Shown piece after piece: positions 7,798-16,865 of a stretch of DNA of 64,000 nt (position 1 is its first letter; every line of letters begins with the position of its first letter). The position numbers and the translations under genes are program-made. The notes under the pieces are model-generated. The model was not told the DNA's origin, did no database searches, and worked only from the letters and a program-made list of their open reading frames with translations. Source of the DNA: CAVQAH01 sp963784195. GTDB taxonomy: Bacteria > Acidobacteriota > Vicinamibacteria > Vicinamibacterales > 2-12-FULL-66-21. The stretch spans positions 62,001-126,000 of the forward strand of contig CAWARA010000011.1 in the NCBI GenBank assembly GCA_963784195.1. The letters are read 5' to 3'.

Positions 7798-8935
7798 GCC
7801 TGGAACCGGATCGGTCATCGCGCCGATCTTTCAAACGTCGACATACGAGCAGGACGCACCCGGAGTGCATCAGGGCTTCGACTACTCGCGCACGAACAAC
7901 CCGACGCGCGCACGTCTTGAAGCGGTACTCGCGGATCTCGAGGGCGTCAGCCATGCGGCGGTGTTCGGGTCGGGGCTTGCCGCCGAGAACGCGACCCTGC
8001 AGGCGTGGCTGAAACCGGGCGACGAGATCGTGATTCCGCTCGACGTCTACGGCGGCACATACCGCCTCCTCACCCGGATCTACCAGCCGCTCGGCTGCAT
8101 CGTCCGGCAGGTCGACGTCTCGGATGGTGAGGCCTATCGGCGCGCGCTGACTCCGCGCACCCGGCTCGTCTGGGTCGAGTCGCCGACCAACCCGCGACTG
8201 CTTGTCTATGACCTCGCGTCGCTCAGCCAGTTGGCGCACGAGGCAGGCGCGCTCGTGGTCGTGGACAACACCTTCGCCTCGCCGGTGTTTCAGCAGCCGT
8301 TTCAGCTTGGCGCCGATATCGTTGTCCACAGTGTGACCAAGTACCTGGCAGGCCACTCCGATCTCATCCAGGGAGCGGTGCTGGCCAGAGACGCCGCGGT
8401 GTTCGAACCGATCAAGTTCCTTCAGAACGCGACCGGCGCAGTGCCCTCGCCGTTCGATTGCTGGCTGACGTTGCGCGGACTCAAAACGCTGGAGCTGCGA
8501 ATGCAGCGCCACGCCGACAACGCCGAGGCGATTGCCGCGGCGCTCAGCACGCACCCGCTCGTGAAACGGGTCTACTACCCGGGACTCCCGACGCATCCTG
8601 GCCACGGCATCGCCCGGCGGCAGATGACCGGCTTCGGCGGCATGGTGTCGTTCGAGCTCGATGGCACGGTGGACGAGGTCGTGTCCTTTGTGTCCAATCG
8701 CAGATTCTTTGCGCTCGCCGAGAGTCTCGGCGGTGTGAAGTCGCTCGTCTGCCATCCGGCGCGGATGACACACGCGTCAATTCCGCCTGACGCGCGGGCA
8801 GCGCTCGGCCTGTCCGACACGCTCGTCCGGCTGTCGCCTGGCTGCGAGCACCATCGGGATCTCGTGGCCGATTTGCTCGAAGGGCTCGGCGCGATAGATC
8901 GGTCGCGCGTGTCGGAGACGGTTGCGGTCGGATGA
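7754..8935 (+). CDS. Cystathionine gamma-synthase / trans-sulfuration PLP enzyme
   Basis: A 393-residue Cys/Met metabolism PLP enzyme. Recognisable are the N-terminal TRTIHAAQ, the YSRTNNPTR and FGSGLAAE motifs, the cofactor aspartate in VVDNTFASP, the PLP lysine in HSVTKYLAGHSD and the C-terminal SLGGVKSLVCHPA. Such enzymes join activated homoserine to cysteine (MetB) or to sulfide, or degrade cystathionine. The riboswitch and the upstream hom gene favour synthesis. The ATG at 7754 has AAAGGA seven bases upstream and overlaps the kinase gene. Exact reaction within the family is not decided by sequence alone. Confidence 0.87.
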   Translation: MEFATRTIHAAQPSEPGTGSVIAPIFQTSTYEQDAPGVHQGFDYSRTNNPTRARLEAVLADLEGVSHAAVFGSGLAAENATLQAWLKPGDEIVIPLDVYGGTYRLLTRIYQPLGCIVRQVDVSDGEAYRRALTPRTRLVWVESPTNPRLLVYDLASLSQLAHEAGALVVVDNTFASPVFQQPFQLGADIVVHSVTKYLAGHSDLIQGAVLARDAAVFEPIKFLQNATGAVPSPFDCWLTLRGLKTLELRMQRHADNAEAIAAALSTHPLVKRVYYPGLPTHPGHGIARRQMTGFGGMVSFELDGTVDEVVSFVSNRRFFALAESLGGVKSLVCHPARMTHASIPPDARAALGLSDTLVRLSPGCEHHRDLVADLLEGLGAIDRSRVSETVAVG

Positions 8936-8982
8936 GGCGATTTAGTTGAACTGAAACCGGCAGGAACCGAGGGCGGCCGCGC

Positions 8983-8988
8983 TATAAT
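8983..8988 (+). promoter_or_regulatory. -10 box of the glycosyltransferase gene (short leader)
   Basis: A perfect TATAAT lies 15 bases before the ATG at 9004, giving an expected leader of under ten bases without a Shine-Dalgarno. Confidence 0.5.
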
Positions 8989-9003
8989 CGCGACCCGCCC
9001 TCG

Positions 9004-10323
9004 ATGTTCCTGCGTTTGCTTTCGCGTCTTCGCGCTGTTCCCCTTCGGAGTCTGATCGCAGCAGCCGGGGCGGCATATCTCGTCGCCGTCGCGGTTCTGG
9101 TAATCACCAGGACGCCGCTCGGGTCGCCACTGTTCTTCACGATGGCGGCGTTGATGGGTGTCGCGTACCTCGCCGTTGCAATACGCGTGTGGCGCTCGCC
9201 AGGTGGATCGCGACGGACCTTTCTGTCGGCCCTGGCGCTGGCCGTTCTGTTCCGTATCCCGCTCGCGGTCTCGCCCGTCGGTCCCGATAGCGACATGGTC
9301 CGCTACCTCTGGGACGGCCGCGTGCAGCTTCTGGGTTACAACCCCTACGCGGTCGTTCCCGCCGATCCGGCGATGGCAGCGACGCACACGACCGAAACCG
9401 CGGCCATGCCGAGCCGGCGTAACCGGACGCCATATCCCCCCGCCGCGCAGCTGTTCTTCCGGCTCGTGGTTGCGCTGCACGACTCAACGCTGGCGATGAA
9501 GCTGGCGATTGTCTTCTGTGACCTGCTGACAATCGCGGTCCTGTGGGGATGGCTCGCGGCGACGAACAGGAGTGTGTGGCTGACACTCGTCTACGCCTGG
9601 CATCCACTGGTCGTCCTCGAGGTCGCTCACAGCGGCCACATCGACGCGGTCGCCACGCTGTGGATCGCGGCCGCCGCATACTGGCTGACCGTGCGGCGGA
9701 CGATGTTGGCGAGCGTGGCGTTCGTGCTGGCAATCGCGACGAAGTTGCTGCCGCTGGTGCTCGCGCCACTGTTCATCGGCCGCGTGCGTTTCCGCGATGC
9801 GGCGGTCGGCGGCGGTCTCCTTGCCGCGCTTTACCTGCTGTTCGTCGACCAAAGCACGCTGCCGCTGGGTGCTGTCCCCAACGTCGTTGCAAACATCCGC
9901 TTCAACTCGCCCGTGTTCGGCGCGCTGGCGTCAGCCGTCGGCCCTGAAATCGCCGCCGCATCAGCCGTCGTGCTGGGCCTCACCTGTGCCGCATGGGCAC
10001 GAGGGCGTCTCGACATGGCCGATCCGGCCGCCTGGGCCTGGCCGATGGCGATCGCGCTCGTGTGCGCGCCGGTGATCTATCCGTGGTACCTCCTGTGCCT
10101 CACCCCGTTCCTGTTCACGACACCGACCCTTCCAATCATGGTCTGGACCTTCAGCGTGATGCCGGCCTACGCCGTCTGGCACCTGGCCCGCGAGGGAGGA
10201 CGCTGGATCGTCCCGGGCTGGCTCGTGACGGTCGAACTCGCCCTCTTCGCGCTCGCCACGCTCGTATTGTTCTTGAACCGTCGCTCGCGGACTCGGGAAG
10301 CCGAGGCTCCTCTAGATAGTTGA
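9004..10323 (+). CDS. Polytopic GT-C type glycosyltransferase (polyprenyl-phosphate-sugar dependent)
   Basis: A 439-residue membrane protein with about ten to twelve hydrophobic segments. The first periplasmic loop carries GPDSDMVRYLWDGRV followed by GYNPYAVVP, the Asp-containing loop typical of GT-C mannosyltransferases of the GT87/DUF2029 type, and a Lys/Leu-rich AIATKLLPLVLAPLF segment. Such enzymes move a sugar from a polyprenyl-phosphate carrier onto a periplasmic acceptor. Acceptor and sugar are unknown. It is a single gene starting from its own promoter and ending before a GGCACCCCT repeat array. Confidence 0.78.
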   Translation: MFLRLLSRLRAVPLRSLIAAAGAAYLVAVAVLVITRTPLGSPLFFTMAALMGVAYLAVAIRVWRSPGGSRRTFLSALALAVLFRIPLAVSPVGPDSDMVRYLWDGRVQLLGYNPYAVVPADPAMAATHTTETAAMPSRRNRTPYPPAAQLFFRLVVALHDSTLAMKLAIVFCDLLTIAVLWGWLAATNRSVWLTLVYAWHPLVVLEVAHSGHIDAVATLWIAAAAYWLTVRRTMLASVAFVLAIATKLLPLVLAPLFIGRVRFRDAAVGGGLLAALYLLFVDQSTLPLGAVPNVVANIRFNSPVFGALASAVGPEIAAASAVVLGLTCAAWARGRLDMADPAAWAWPMAIALVCAPVIYPWYLLCLTPFLFTTPTLPIMVWTFSVMPAYAVWHLAREGGRWIVPGWLVTVELALFALATLVLFLNRRSRTREAEAPLDS

Positions 10324-10341
10324 TGACTAGAAGACGGCGCG

Positions 10342-10393
10342 AGCACCCGTAGCACTGCTGGCACCCCTGGCACCCCTGGCACCCTTGGCACCC
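10342..10393. repeat. GGCACCCCT (9-bp) tandem array
   Basis: Four to five copies of a 9-bp GGCACCCCT unit fill the gap between two convergent genes and reach the stop codon of the rhodanese protein. Confidence 0.8.
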
Positions 10394-11447
10394 TATTTCC
10401 CCCTCGCAACAACCAACCCCGCCCCCTCCCAGGCCTCATACCCCCCGACGAGCGCACGAACGTTGCTGACCCCGTTTTTCCGCAAGTAGATCACCGCGCG
10501 GCCGCTCGTCTCTTCAGCCGGGCAACTGCAGTACGTGACGATCGGCACGCTCGCAGTCTTGAGCTCGGCGACGAGGTCTCGCAAACCGCTGAGGGGCGCG
10601 AGCCGGGCTTGCGGGATGTGCCCACGGGTGAAGCTCTCTTCATCGCGAACGTCGAGGACGATGACCTTCCCTGATCGATAGAGCGTACCGAAGTCGCTCG
10701 CCGAGATGCGAAGGTCCGGCGACGAGGTGTCGACATCTTCATGCTTGTGCTCTTCAGCTGCTGCGGGAGCAACCGGAGCCGCTGGCGATAACGCGAGCAG
10801 ATACTCGCTGCCATGGCCGTGGTGGTTCGAGAAAGGATCCTCGAGTGCTGCGACACTGAAGCCGGCTTCCCTGGCATCGCGCAGCACGAACTCGGGCGCG
10901 ATCTCGTGCCGGCTGGCCTGCGACTCGCGCGTGCCATCACGGCGTGACGGTGAGATCGGTTCGACGATGATCAAGCGTCCGGTCGGTTTCAGCGCTTTCC
11001 GGAGGTGTGCCAGCATCGCCTGATGCTCGGTCATCTCGTGATACGCGTTGACGATCAATGCAGCATCCAGCGTGTTCTCCGGCAGCTTCGGATCGTCGGC
11101 CGTACCTTCGACGATTTGCACGTTCCGCAAGCTCTCCTGTTCGACGCGCGTGCGCAGCGATCGGAGCGCCTGCTGGCTGATGTCGACCGCGTAAACGCGG
11201 CCCGAGTCGCCGACGGCCTTCGCAAGTCTGACGGTGAAGAAGCCCTGGCCCGCCCCCACGTCAGCGATAACCGCTCCCGGGGCGACGCCCATGATCTTGA
11301 AGATGTCTGCGACGCGTTGTTGAGTCTCCCGTGTGGCCTCCTGGGCTGCCCGGTTCCCCGACTGACCCCCAGCGCCTCGACACCGCTGTGCGCGAGTGCC
11401 ACGGTCAACGCAGCGGCCAGTAGTGCTCTCGCATGAATGCGCGTCAT
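10393..11447 (-). CDS. Exported methyltransferase-rhodanese fusion (one frameshift near the N-terminus)
   Basis: The start at 11447 (SD GGAGG six bases upstream) opens a signal peptide, MTRIHARALLAAALTVALA. Near 11366-11370 a run of five C (G on the coding strand) needs a sixth base to join the frame of the mature protein. The mature part has a SAM-binding motif (IADVGAGQGFFTVRLA) of a class I methyltransferase. An EEHKHEDVD linker follows, then a C-terminal rhodanese domain with active-site Cys in VTYCSCPAEETSGRA. Periplasmic methyltransferases of this type are common in Acidobacteriota; the substrate is unknown. The rhodanese cysteine suggests sulfur or redox chemistry. Confidence 0.75.
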
Positions 11448-11555
11448 GTTGAACCTCCAGCATCGGTGGGTAACCACGAAAACCGGGTTCCCCCGAACTG
11501 GTCACACGGTAGCAACCAGCCGCGCTTGGGAGGTTGTGGGGGGGCAAAGGTTTGG

Positions 11556-12509
11556 TCAGGAACTCGTTAAAAGTGCGCAGTAGTGCGCAAGTGCGCGAGT
11601 GCGCAGGTGCGCGAGTGCGCAGGTGCGCAAGTGCGCGAGTGCGCGGTGCACGTGCACAGGTGAGGGGGCGCCCAAGGCAGCTGGGGCACAGGCGCCCTGG
11701 CACTTGCGCACTGCGCACTTGCGCACTCGCGCACTTGCGCACTTGTGCAGTGCTAGCGAGCTGATGACGGCAGCCATGGTCTGCCGCGCAGACGGACTCA
11801 CGGGGCGGCCGTTGATCGACTCGTACTCGTAGCGGACGCTCATCCGTGAAAGGCCGGCAAACTTGATCTTGGCGATTGATTCGGTGGTCACGGGCACGCG
11901 CACGCCGTCGAGGCGGGCGAAATCGCGGATCACGTTGACGACGCTGGTCCAGAATGACGGGTTTTTCGAGAGAACGCCTTCGACCCTGAGTAGTTCCGTC
12001 CCGTCCTGATTCAGAACCATACGGCCGTTAACGAGGAGCATGTCCTTACGTTTTGGCTTCAGGGTGATGTACCGCACGCCGTTGCCGTAGTCGGCGGACT
12101 CCTCGAATACGTAATTCTGCAGGGACAGCTCCGCGCGGTTTGCCTCTCCGCCGTCGATTAACTGCTGCTCGCGGTGAAGGAGGTTGCGCAGCACCTTGTT
12201 CCGTACGTATTCCGACCCCCGCTCCGAGACGATTTCATACCGGAATCCCGTTTCATCGAATTCGGTCCACGCCTCGAGCCAGGCTTCCTGGTTGAACTTC
12301 TCGTTGGTCGCGTACATGCGGCGGAAGGCGCGGTACTGCGTCAGAGGAACGTCGTTCAGCACGGCTGGCTGATCGGTTGTGATGGCCACTCGGTCGGCCC
12401 GCGGTACAGCGGTCCAGGTCGCCAGCACTGTGAACAAGAGCATCAACATCGGTGCACTTTGCCCGAATCGGGTCACTTTGGATCCCGGATTGTGTTGTTG
12501 ATGTCTCAT
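11556..12509 (-). CDS. Exported LolA-like protein with C-terminus running into a repeat array
   Basis: The frame from the ATG at 12509 gives a signal segment (MLMLLFTVLATWTAVPRA), then about 200 residues. Its YITLKPKRKDMLLVNGRMVL and FAGLSRMSVRYEYESINGRPV stretches resemble the antiparallel beta sheet of LolA/LolB-type lipid-binding proteins. Identification is by fold impression only. After AAVISSLAL, near 11760, the frame continues through the period-8 repeat array as a Cys/Ala/Arg-rich tail of about 65 residues. That tail is probably an artefact of the array lacking stops, or a genuine recent extension. The gene is divergent from the PadR gene. Confidence 0.55.
   Translation of the reverse strand: MRHQQHNPGSKVTRFGQSAPMLMLLFTVLATWTAVPRADRVAITTDQPAVLNDVPLTQYRAFRRMYATNEKFNQEAWLEAWTEFDETGFRYEIVSERGSEYVRNKVLRNLLHREQQLIDGGEANRAELSLQNYVFEESADYGNGVRYITLKPKRKDMLLVNGRMVLNQDGTELLRVEGVLSKNPSFWTSVVNVIRDFARLDGVRVPVTTESIAKIKFAGLSRMSVRYEYESINGRPVSPSARQTMAAVISSLALHKCASARVRKCAVRKCQGACAPAALGAPSPVHVHRALAHLRTCALAHLRTRALAHYCALLTSS
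11573..11752. repeat. Inverted pair of period-8 arrays (GTGCGCRN units)
   Basis: From 11573 to 11646 nine GTGCGCAA/GTGCGCGA/GTGCGCAG units follow in tandem; after a 55-base spacer the reverse complement array occupies 11701-11752. The arms are long enough to form a large hairpin. The 315 bases from 11448 to 11762 contain no other gene. Confidence 0.88.
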
Positions 12510-12661
12510 GGCCCTCTCCACGCCGACGGCAAGAGCAAGAAGCATGCTCACATCTGCACGTGGAACCTGGGTGAAACGGCTCAGGCCAGAACTGAAACGA
12601 CATGACGACCGTCGGCGTTCATGCATCCCACCATTCGACCCAGCCATCGGGGGCTCTCCCC

Positions 12662-12699
12662 TTGACATTCGACAAGAGCGCCGATAGGCTTCTTGTCGA
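12662..12699 (+). promoter_or_regulatory. Promoter and candidate PadR operator of the first ADOP module
   Basis: TTGACA (12662-12667), a 17-base spacer and TAGGCT (12685-12690) form a promoter. A perfect inverted repeat, TCGACAAGA (12669-12677) and TCTTGTCGA (12691-12699), brackets the -10 region. A symmetric site overlapping the promoter of a PadR gene is a natural autoregulatory operator. A GGGGAGGA Shine-Dalgarno precedes the ATG at 12717. Confidence 0.6.
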
Positions 12700-12716
12700 T
12701 CGTCTAGGGGAGGAAA

Positions 12717-13046
12717 ATGGCGCCAAAATCTGACCTGCTGCAGGGGACGCTCGATCTTTTGATCCTGAGAACCCTGTCGGCCGGACCGAAACACGGTTGG
12801 GGCATTGCCCTGACCATTCAGCAGGTCTCGCAGGAAGTCCTGCAGGTGAACCAGGGGTCGCTCTACCCTGCCCTGCACCGGCTCGAGCAACAGGGACTCA
12901 TCGAAGCTGAGTGGGGCAACTCCGAGAACAATCGGCAGGCCAAGTTCTACCAGCTCACCCGTCTGGGCCGAAAGCAGCTGTCAGAAGAGACGAAGAACTG
13001 GGAACGGCTCTCGGAGGCCGTTGGCCGCATCCTCGCCAACTCCTAG
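12717..13046 (+). CDS. PadR family transcriptional regulator
   Basis: A 109-residue winged-helix protein of the short PadR type. It opens with KSDLLQGTLDLLILRTL, has GSLYPALHRLEQQGLIEAEW as recognition helix and wing, and ends with an alpha helix for dimerisation. PadR proteins repress adjacent transporter genes and are released by small ligands. The gene is followed after 15 bases by an ADOP-type permease, the usual pairing in Acidobacteriota. A strong Shine-Dalgarno supports the ATG. The inverted repeat at 12669-12699 is a candidate binding site. Confidence 0.92.
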   Translation: MAPKSDLLQGTLDLLILRTLSAGPKHGWGIALTIQQVSQEVLQVNQGSLYPALHRLEQQGLIEAEWGNSENNRQAKFYQLTRLGRKQLSEETKNWERLSEAVGRILANS

Positions 13047-13061
13047 CACCAGCGATTCAAC

Positions 13062-15704
13062 ATGTTGCGATGGATGCAGACACGCCTGGCGTCACTGTTC
13101 CGGCGCGGCCGGTACGAGCGGGAGCTCGACTCGGAGCTGCGCTTCCATCTCGACATGCTCACCGAGCAGAACATCCGCCTGGGGCTCGCACCTGACCAGG
13201 CGCGCCGTGCCGCTCTGCTGACGTTCGGCGAAGTGGACCGGGTGAAGGACGACGTGCGCGATACCTGGCTGTCGCGGATGGCGGAAACGGTGATGCAGGA
13301 CGCTCGCTACGGGCTGCGAAGCATCGCCCGCAGCCGCGGCTTTGCCTGCGTCATCGTCCTCACCATGGGCCTGGGGATTGGTGCCAACGCCGCCATCTTC
13401 AGCGTCGTCAACGGCGTGTTGCTGAAGCCTCTGCCCTACGCTGACGGCCACGAGCTGGTCGCGCTGTGGCAACACGAGCCGCTCGCTGGGAACGCGGACA
13501 TCGGTTTCTCGTACAAGGAGATTCTCGATTATCGAACGGCGAGAAGCCTCGAAAGCGTCGTCGAGTTCCACAACATGTGGTTCATCCTGCTCGGCCGCTC
13601 CGAACCGCAACGCGTCTCGACGGGTGTCGTGTCCGCCAACTTCTTCGACGTGCTGGGTGTGACGCCGATGTTCGGGCGAACGTTCGTCGACGCGGACGAC
13701 AAGCCTGGCGCTCCGGCCGTGCTCGTCCTGAGCCACGCGTATTGGAAGAGCAGCTTCGGCGGCGACCCCACGATCGTGGGCAAGGTTTTTCAGATGAACG
13801 ACCGGCCCCATCAGGTCATCGGGATTCTTCCGCCAGTCCCACAGTATCCGGCGGAGGTGGACGTCTACATGCCGACGTCCGCCTGCCCGTTCCGATCGGA
13901 CCCGCGGACGGTCGAGAACCGAAACGCTCGGATGGTCAGCGCGTTCGCACGGCTGAAAGACGGGGTCAGCCTGTCGAAGGCTCAGGCGGATCTGGACCTC
14001 GTCGCCGCACGGCTCGAACAGGAGTACCCCGACTTCTACCCGGCTACCCGAGGGCACCGCACGGTCGCGACGTCGCTGCAGGAAGAGATGACGGTCAACT
14101 TCCGCGCAACGCTGCTGGTGCTTTTGGGCACTGCCGGGTTCGTGCTGCTGATCGTCTGCGCCAGCGTCGCCAACCTGATGCTCGCGCGGCTGGTGCGCCG
14201 CGAGCGCGAAATCGCCGTCAGATCGGCGATGGGCGCCACGCGAGGCCGGCTCCTCAGGCAACTGCTGACGGAGAGCACGCTGCTCGCCATACTCGGAGGA
14301 ATCGTCGGACTGGCGATCGCCGGCTTGAGCGTCGACCTCCTCGTCGCCTTCGCCACCCAGTTCACGGCACGCGCCGCCGAGATCTCGATCGATCGCTCGG
14401 TGCTGCTCTACACGCTGGCGATCTCGGTGGCCACTGGCCTCGTCGTCGGATCGGTTCCGGCGCTCAGCGGCAAGCTGACCGACGCCTCGTCGCTCAGGGA
14501 GGGCACTCGCACGACGCAGAGCCGCCACGCGATGCGCAGCGCGTTAATAGTCGTGCAGGTTGCTGCGTCCTTCATGTTGCTGATCGGTGCGGGCCTGACG
14601 ATTCGCAGCCTGTTGAAGCTCCAGCAGGTGGATCCCGGGATCGACACCGAGAACATCCTGACGATGCGGATCGACCTGAACTTCACGAAGTACCCGTCGG
14701 CTCCGTTCAACACCCGGCCCGAGTTGTGGGAGCGGATCGATGAGGAGATCAGGAACCGGCCGGGCGTGACGCGTGTCGGCGGAGCGGCAACCTTCCCGTT
14801 GAACGAACGCGGCCCGTTTTCGGGCAGTCTCACGATTTCGGGCCGTGAACTTCCGCAGGACGTAACGCGCCCGACTGTCGACGTTCGTGTCGCCACTCCC
14901 GACTACTTCGCGACGGTCGGTCAGCCCGTGGTATCGGGCCGGCCGTTCCGGCGATCCGATCGAATGGGACAGAACCGCGTGGTCATCATCAACCAGACGA
15001 TGGCCCGCCACTACTGGCCAGGAGCCGACCCGCTCGGCGCGCGACTCTCCGGCGACGGCGGAGAGACCTGGCAGACCGTCGTCGGTGTTGTCGCGGATAC
15101 GCGGCAGCAGCTGAACGAGAACCCCAAGGACGAAGTCTACGTGCCGATGTTCCAGACCACCCAGCTCTCGACGATGTGGCTGGTGCGGTCGAACGTCGAG
15201 CCGGAGACCATGGCTCGCGAGATCCGTGCAGCGGTGCAGGCAGTCGATCCGGAGCAACCTGTCGACAACTTCCGGACGCTCGCCGACGTGCGCTCCGCGT
15301 CGATCGCGCCTCGCAAGCTGACCGCCACGCTGCTCGGGCTCTTCGGTCTGCTGGCTCTGGTCATCACGGCCACCGGCATTGCCGGGGTCATCGCCTTCTC
15401 GGTGAACCAGCGGACACAGGAGTTCGGCGTGATGATGGCGCTCGGTGCGCCGCCCTTCAACGTGCTGGCGATGGTCCTGCGCCAGGGGCTGCAGCTCGTG
15501 CTGATCGGCCTGGCCATCGGGCTCGCCGGCGCGCTCGTGCTCACGCGGATGCTGACGACCCTGCTCTTCGGCATCGAACCGACCGACGGCATCACGTTCG
15601 TCGCGATGTCGATGGTGCTGATTTCCGTTGCGGCCCTCGCATGCCTCGTTCCGGCGAAGCGTGCGGCGTCCGTGGATCCCATGATCGCCCTGCGCGCCGT
15701 GTAG
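13062..15704 (+). CDS. ADOP-type ABC transporter permease (MacB/FtsX duplicated)
   Basis: An 880-residue membrane protein with a cytoplasmic N-terminal prefix domain (ELDSELRFHLDMLTEQN, residues about 20-40) found in acidobacterial duplicated orphan permeases. Then come two MacB-like units: a membrane anchor at LGIGANAAIFSVVNGVLLK with a periplasmic MacB_PCD domain, FtsX segments near residues 340-450, a second periplasmic domain, and a final FtsX set ending RAASVDPMIALRAV. No ATPase is encoded beside it, as is usual for this class. Role in export is inferred. It is probably co-transcribed with the PadR gene upstream. Confidence 0.9.
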   Translation: MLRWMQTRLASLFRRGRYERELDSELRFHLDMLTEQNIRLGLAPDQARRAALLTFGEVDRVKDDVRDTWLSRMAETVMQDARYGLRSIARSRGFACVIVLTMGLGIGANAAIFSVVNGVLLKPLPYADGHELVALWQHEPLAGNADIGFSYKEILDYRTARSLESVVEFHNMWFILLGRSEPQRVSTGVVSANFFDVLGVTPMFGRTFVDADDKPGAPAVLVLSHAYWKSSFGGDPTIVGKVFQMNDRPHQVIGILPPVPQYPAEVDVYMPTSACPFRSDPRTVENRNARMVSAFARLKDGVSLSKAQADLDLVAARLEQEYPDFYPATRGHRTVATSLQEEMTVNFRATLLVLLGTAGFVLLIVCASVANLMLARLVRREREIAVRSAMGATRGRLLRQLLTESTLLAILGGIVGLAIAGLSVDLLVAFATQFTARAAEISIDRSVLLYTLAISVATGLVVGSVPALSGKLTDASSLREGTRTTQSRHAMRSALIVVQVAASFMLLIGAGLTIRSLLKLQQVDPGIDTENILTMRIDLNFTKYPSAPFNTRPELWERIDEEIRNRPGVTRVGGAATFPLNERGPFSGSLTISGRELPQDVTRPTVDVRVATPDYFATVGQPVVSGRPFRRSDRMGQNRVVIINQTMARHYWPGADPLGARLSGDGGETWQTVVGVVADTRQQLNENPKDEVYVPMFQTTQLSTMWLVRSNVEPETMAREIRAAVQAVDPEQPVDNFRTLADVRSASIAPRKLTATLLGLFGLLALVITATGIAGVIAFSVNQRTQEFGVMMALGAPPFNVLAMVLRQGLQLVLIGLAIGLAGALVLTRMLTTLLFGIEPTDGITFVAMSMVLISVAALACLVPAKRAASVDPMIALRAV

Positions 15705-15752
15705 CGGCCGCGGGCACGCTCAACCACCGAACCTACGGAAAGGCTGAATTCG

Positions 15753-16865
15753 ATGAGACATCTGCGATCTCTTGGCCTCGCCCTGTTGCTCGTCAGCGCA
15801 CCGGCCGCGGCGCAAACCCCGGAAGTCGCCGACGCTCTCGATGGCGTGGATCCGGTCATCCTCCTGCAGCAGAACAAGGAAGTCTTCGGCAAATCGGAGT
15901 TCGCGGCGGTGCGAGGACGGTTCCGCTATCTCTTCTCCACTGCTGAAACGAAAGCGACGTTCGAGAAGGAACCGGCCAAGTACGAGATTGCGCTCAGCGG
16001 CCAATGCGCGCGTATGGGCAAGACCGTGTATGGCAATCCGTCCGACTACTTCATCCACGACGGGAAGATCTACATCTTCGGATCCGATGATTGTCACAAG
16101 CAGTTCGCCGCGGCGCCGGAGAAGTACCTGCCGAAACCGGCGCCCGCGATGCCGGACTCTGCTGCGGCGAAAACCAAGGGCCGCGAGTTGATCGAACGCG
16201 TGGTGGCGAAGCTCGGTGGCGCGGCGAAGCTGGACGCGGTCACGAGCTATAGCGAGAGCATCACGCAGGTCCAGAAGCGCGCACAGGGAGAGTTCAAGAT
16301 CACGACGAAGACGATGTGGCAGTTTCCCGGCGGCGCGCGCATCGAGCGCACCAACCAGCGCCCGGACGGACAGTCGTTCACCTTTGCCACGGTCCTGACG
16401 CCCACGGATGCGTTCAATGCGGGCCAGGGGCGAAGTTCCCCAGTCCTGGTGGGACGGTCGTCACTCGAAATGGATCTCGGCCGCCATCCCGTGGCGCTGC
16501 TGAAGGCCCGGGGTGCGAAGGAGTTCGTGGCAGCGGCGCTCGGAACCACGACGGTGGACGGCACGACGGTCGAGCAGGTCCGGGTCAAGAAGGGCGCCGT
16601 CGACGTCACGCTCCACGTCGACCCGAAGTCCGGTCAGCTCCACAGCATCGCGTTCGACGATCGCGGGCCGGGGGGCGTTTACGGGCATTTCGTGCTGACG
16701 CTCGGCGATTTCCGTGAAGTGGGCGGCTTGATGCTGCCGCACGAGACCCGCTCGCTTTTCAATGGCGAACCCGATCAGGGCCTGACGGCGACGATTCAAT
16801 CCATCGAGGTCAACACTCCTCTGGACGCGGCGCTCTTCACCAGGCCGCCGGCGGACGGCAAATGA
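15753..16865 (+). CDS. Exported protein with YHS-like N-terminal domains
   Basis: A signal peptide ending SAPAAA precedes two short YHS-like segments: FRYLFSTAETKATFEKEPAKY, and KIYIFGSDDCHKQFAAAPEKY, which carries a Cys-His pair. After a proline-rich linker, residues ~140-370 form a beta-rich domain resembling outer-membrane lipoprotein-sorting or zinc-peptidase-like folds, not identified further. YHS domains usually bind metal. It overlaps the next gene by four bases (ATGA), so the two are translationally coupled and probably act together in the periplasm. Function unknown. Confidence 0.7.
   Translation: MRHLRSLGLALLLVSAPAAAQTPEVADALDGVDPVILLQQNKEVFGKSEFAAVRGRFRYLFSTAETKATFEKEPAKYEIALSGQCARMGKTVYGNPSDYFIHDGKIYIFGSDDCHKQFAAAPEKYLPKPAPAMPDSAAAKTKGRELIERVVAKLGGAAKLDAVTSYSESITQVQKRAQGEFKITTKTMWQFPGGARIERTNQRPDGQSFTFATVLTPTDAFNAGQGRSSPVLVGRSSLEMDLGRHPVALLKARGAKEFVAAALGTTTVDGTTVEQVRVKKGAVDVTLHVDPKSGQLHSIAFDDRGPGGVYGHFVLTLGDFREVGGLMLPHETRSLFNGEPDQGLTATIQSIEVNTPLDAALFTRPPADGK

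Noticed and set aside
11448..11742. Extended N-terminus of the methyltransferase-rhodanese protein through the repeat array
   Set aside because: A proper start with Shine-Dalgarno and signal peptide is at 11447; the upstream frame encodes only array-derived sequence.
13092..14528. Long minus-strand open frame opposite the first ADOP permease
   Set aside because: Antisense to a complete permease and without recognisable motifs.
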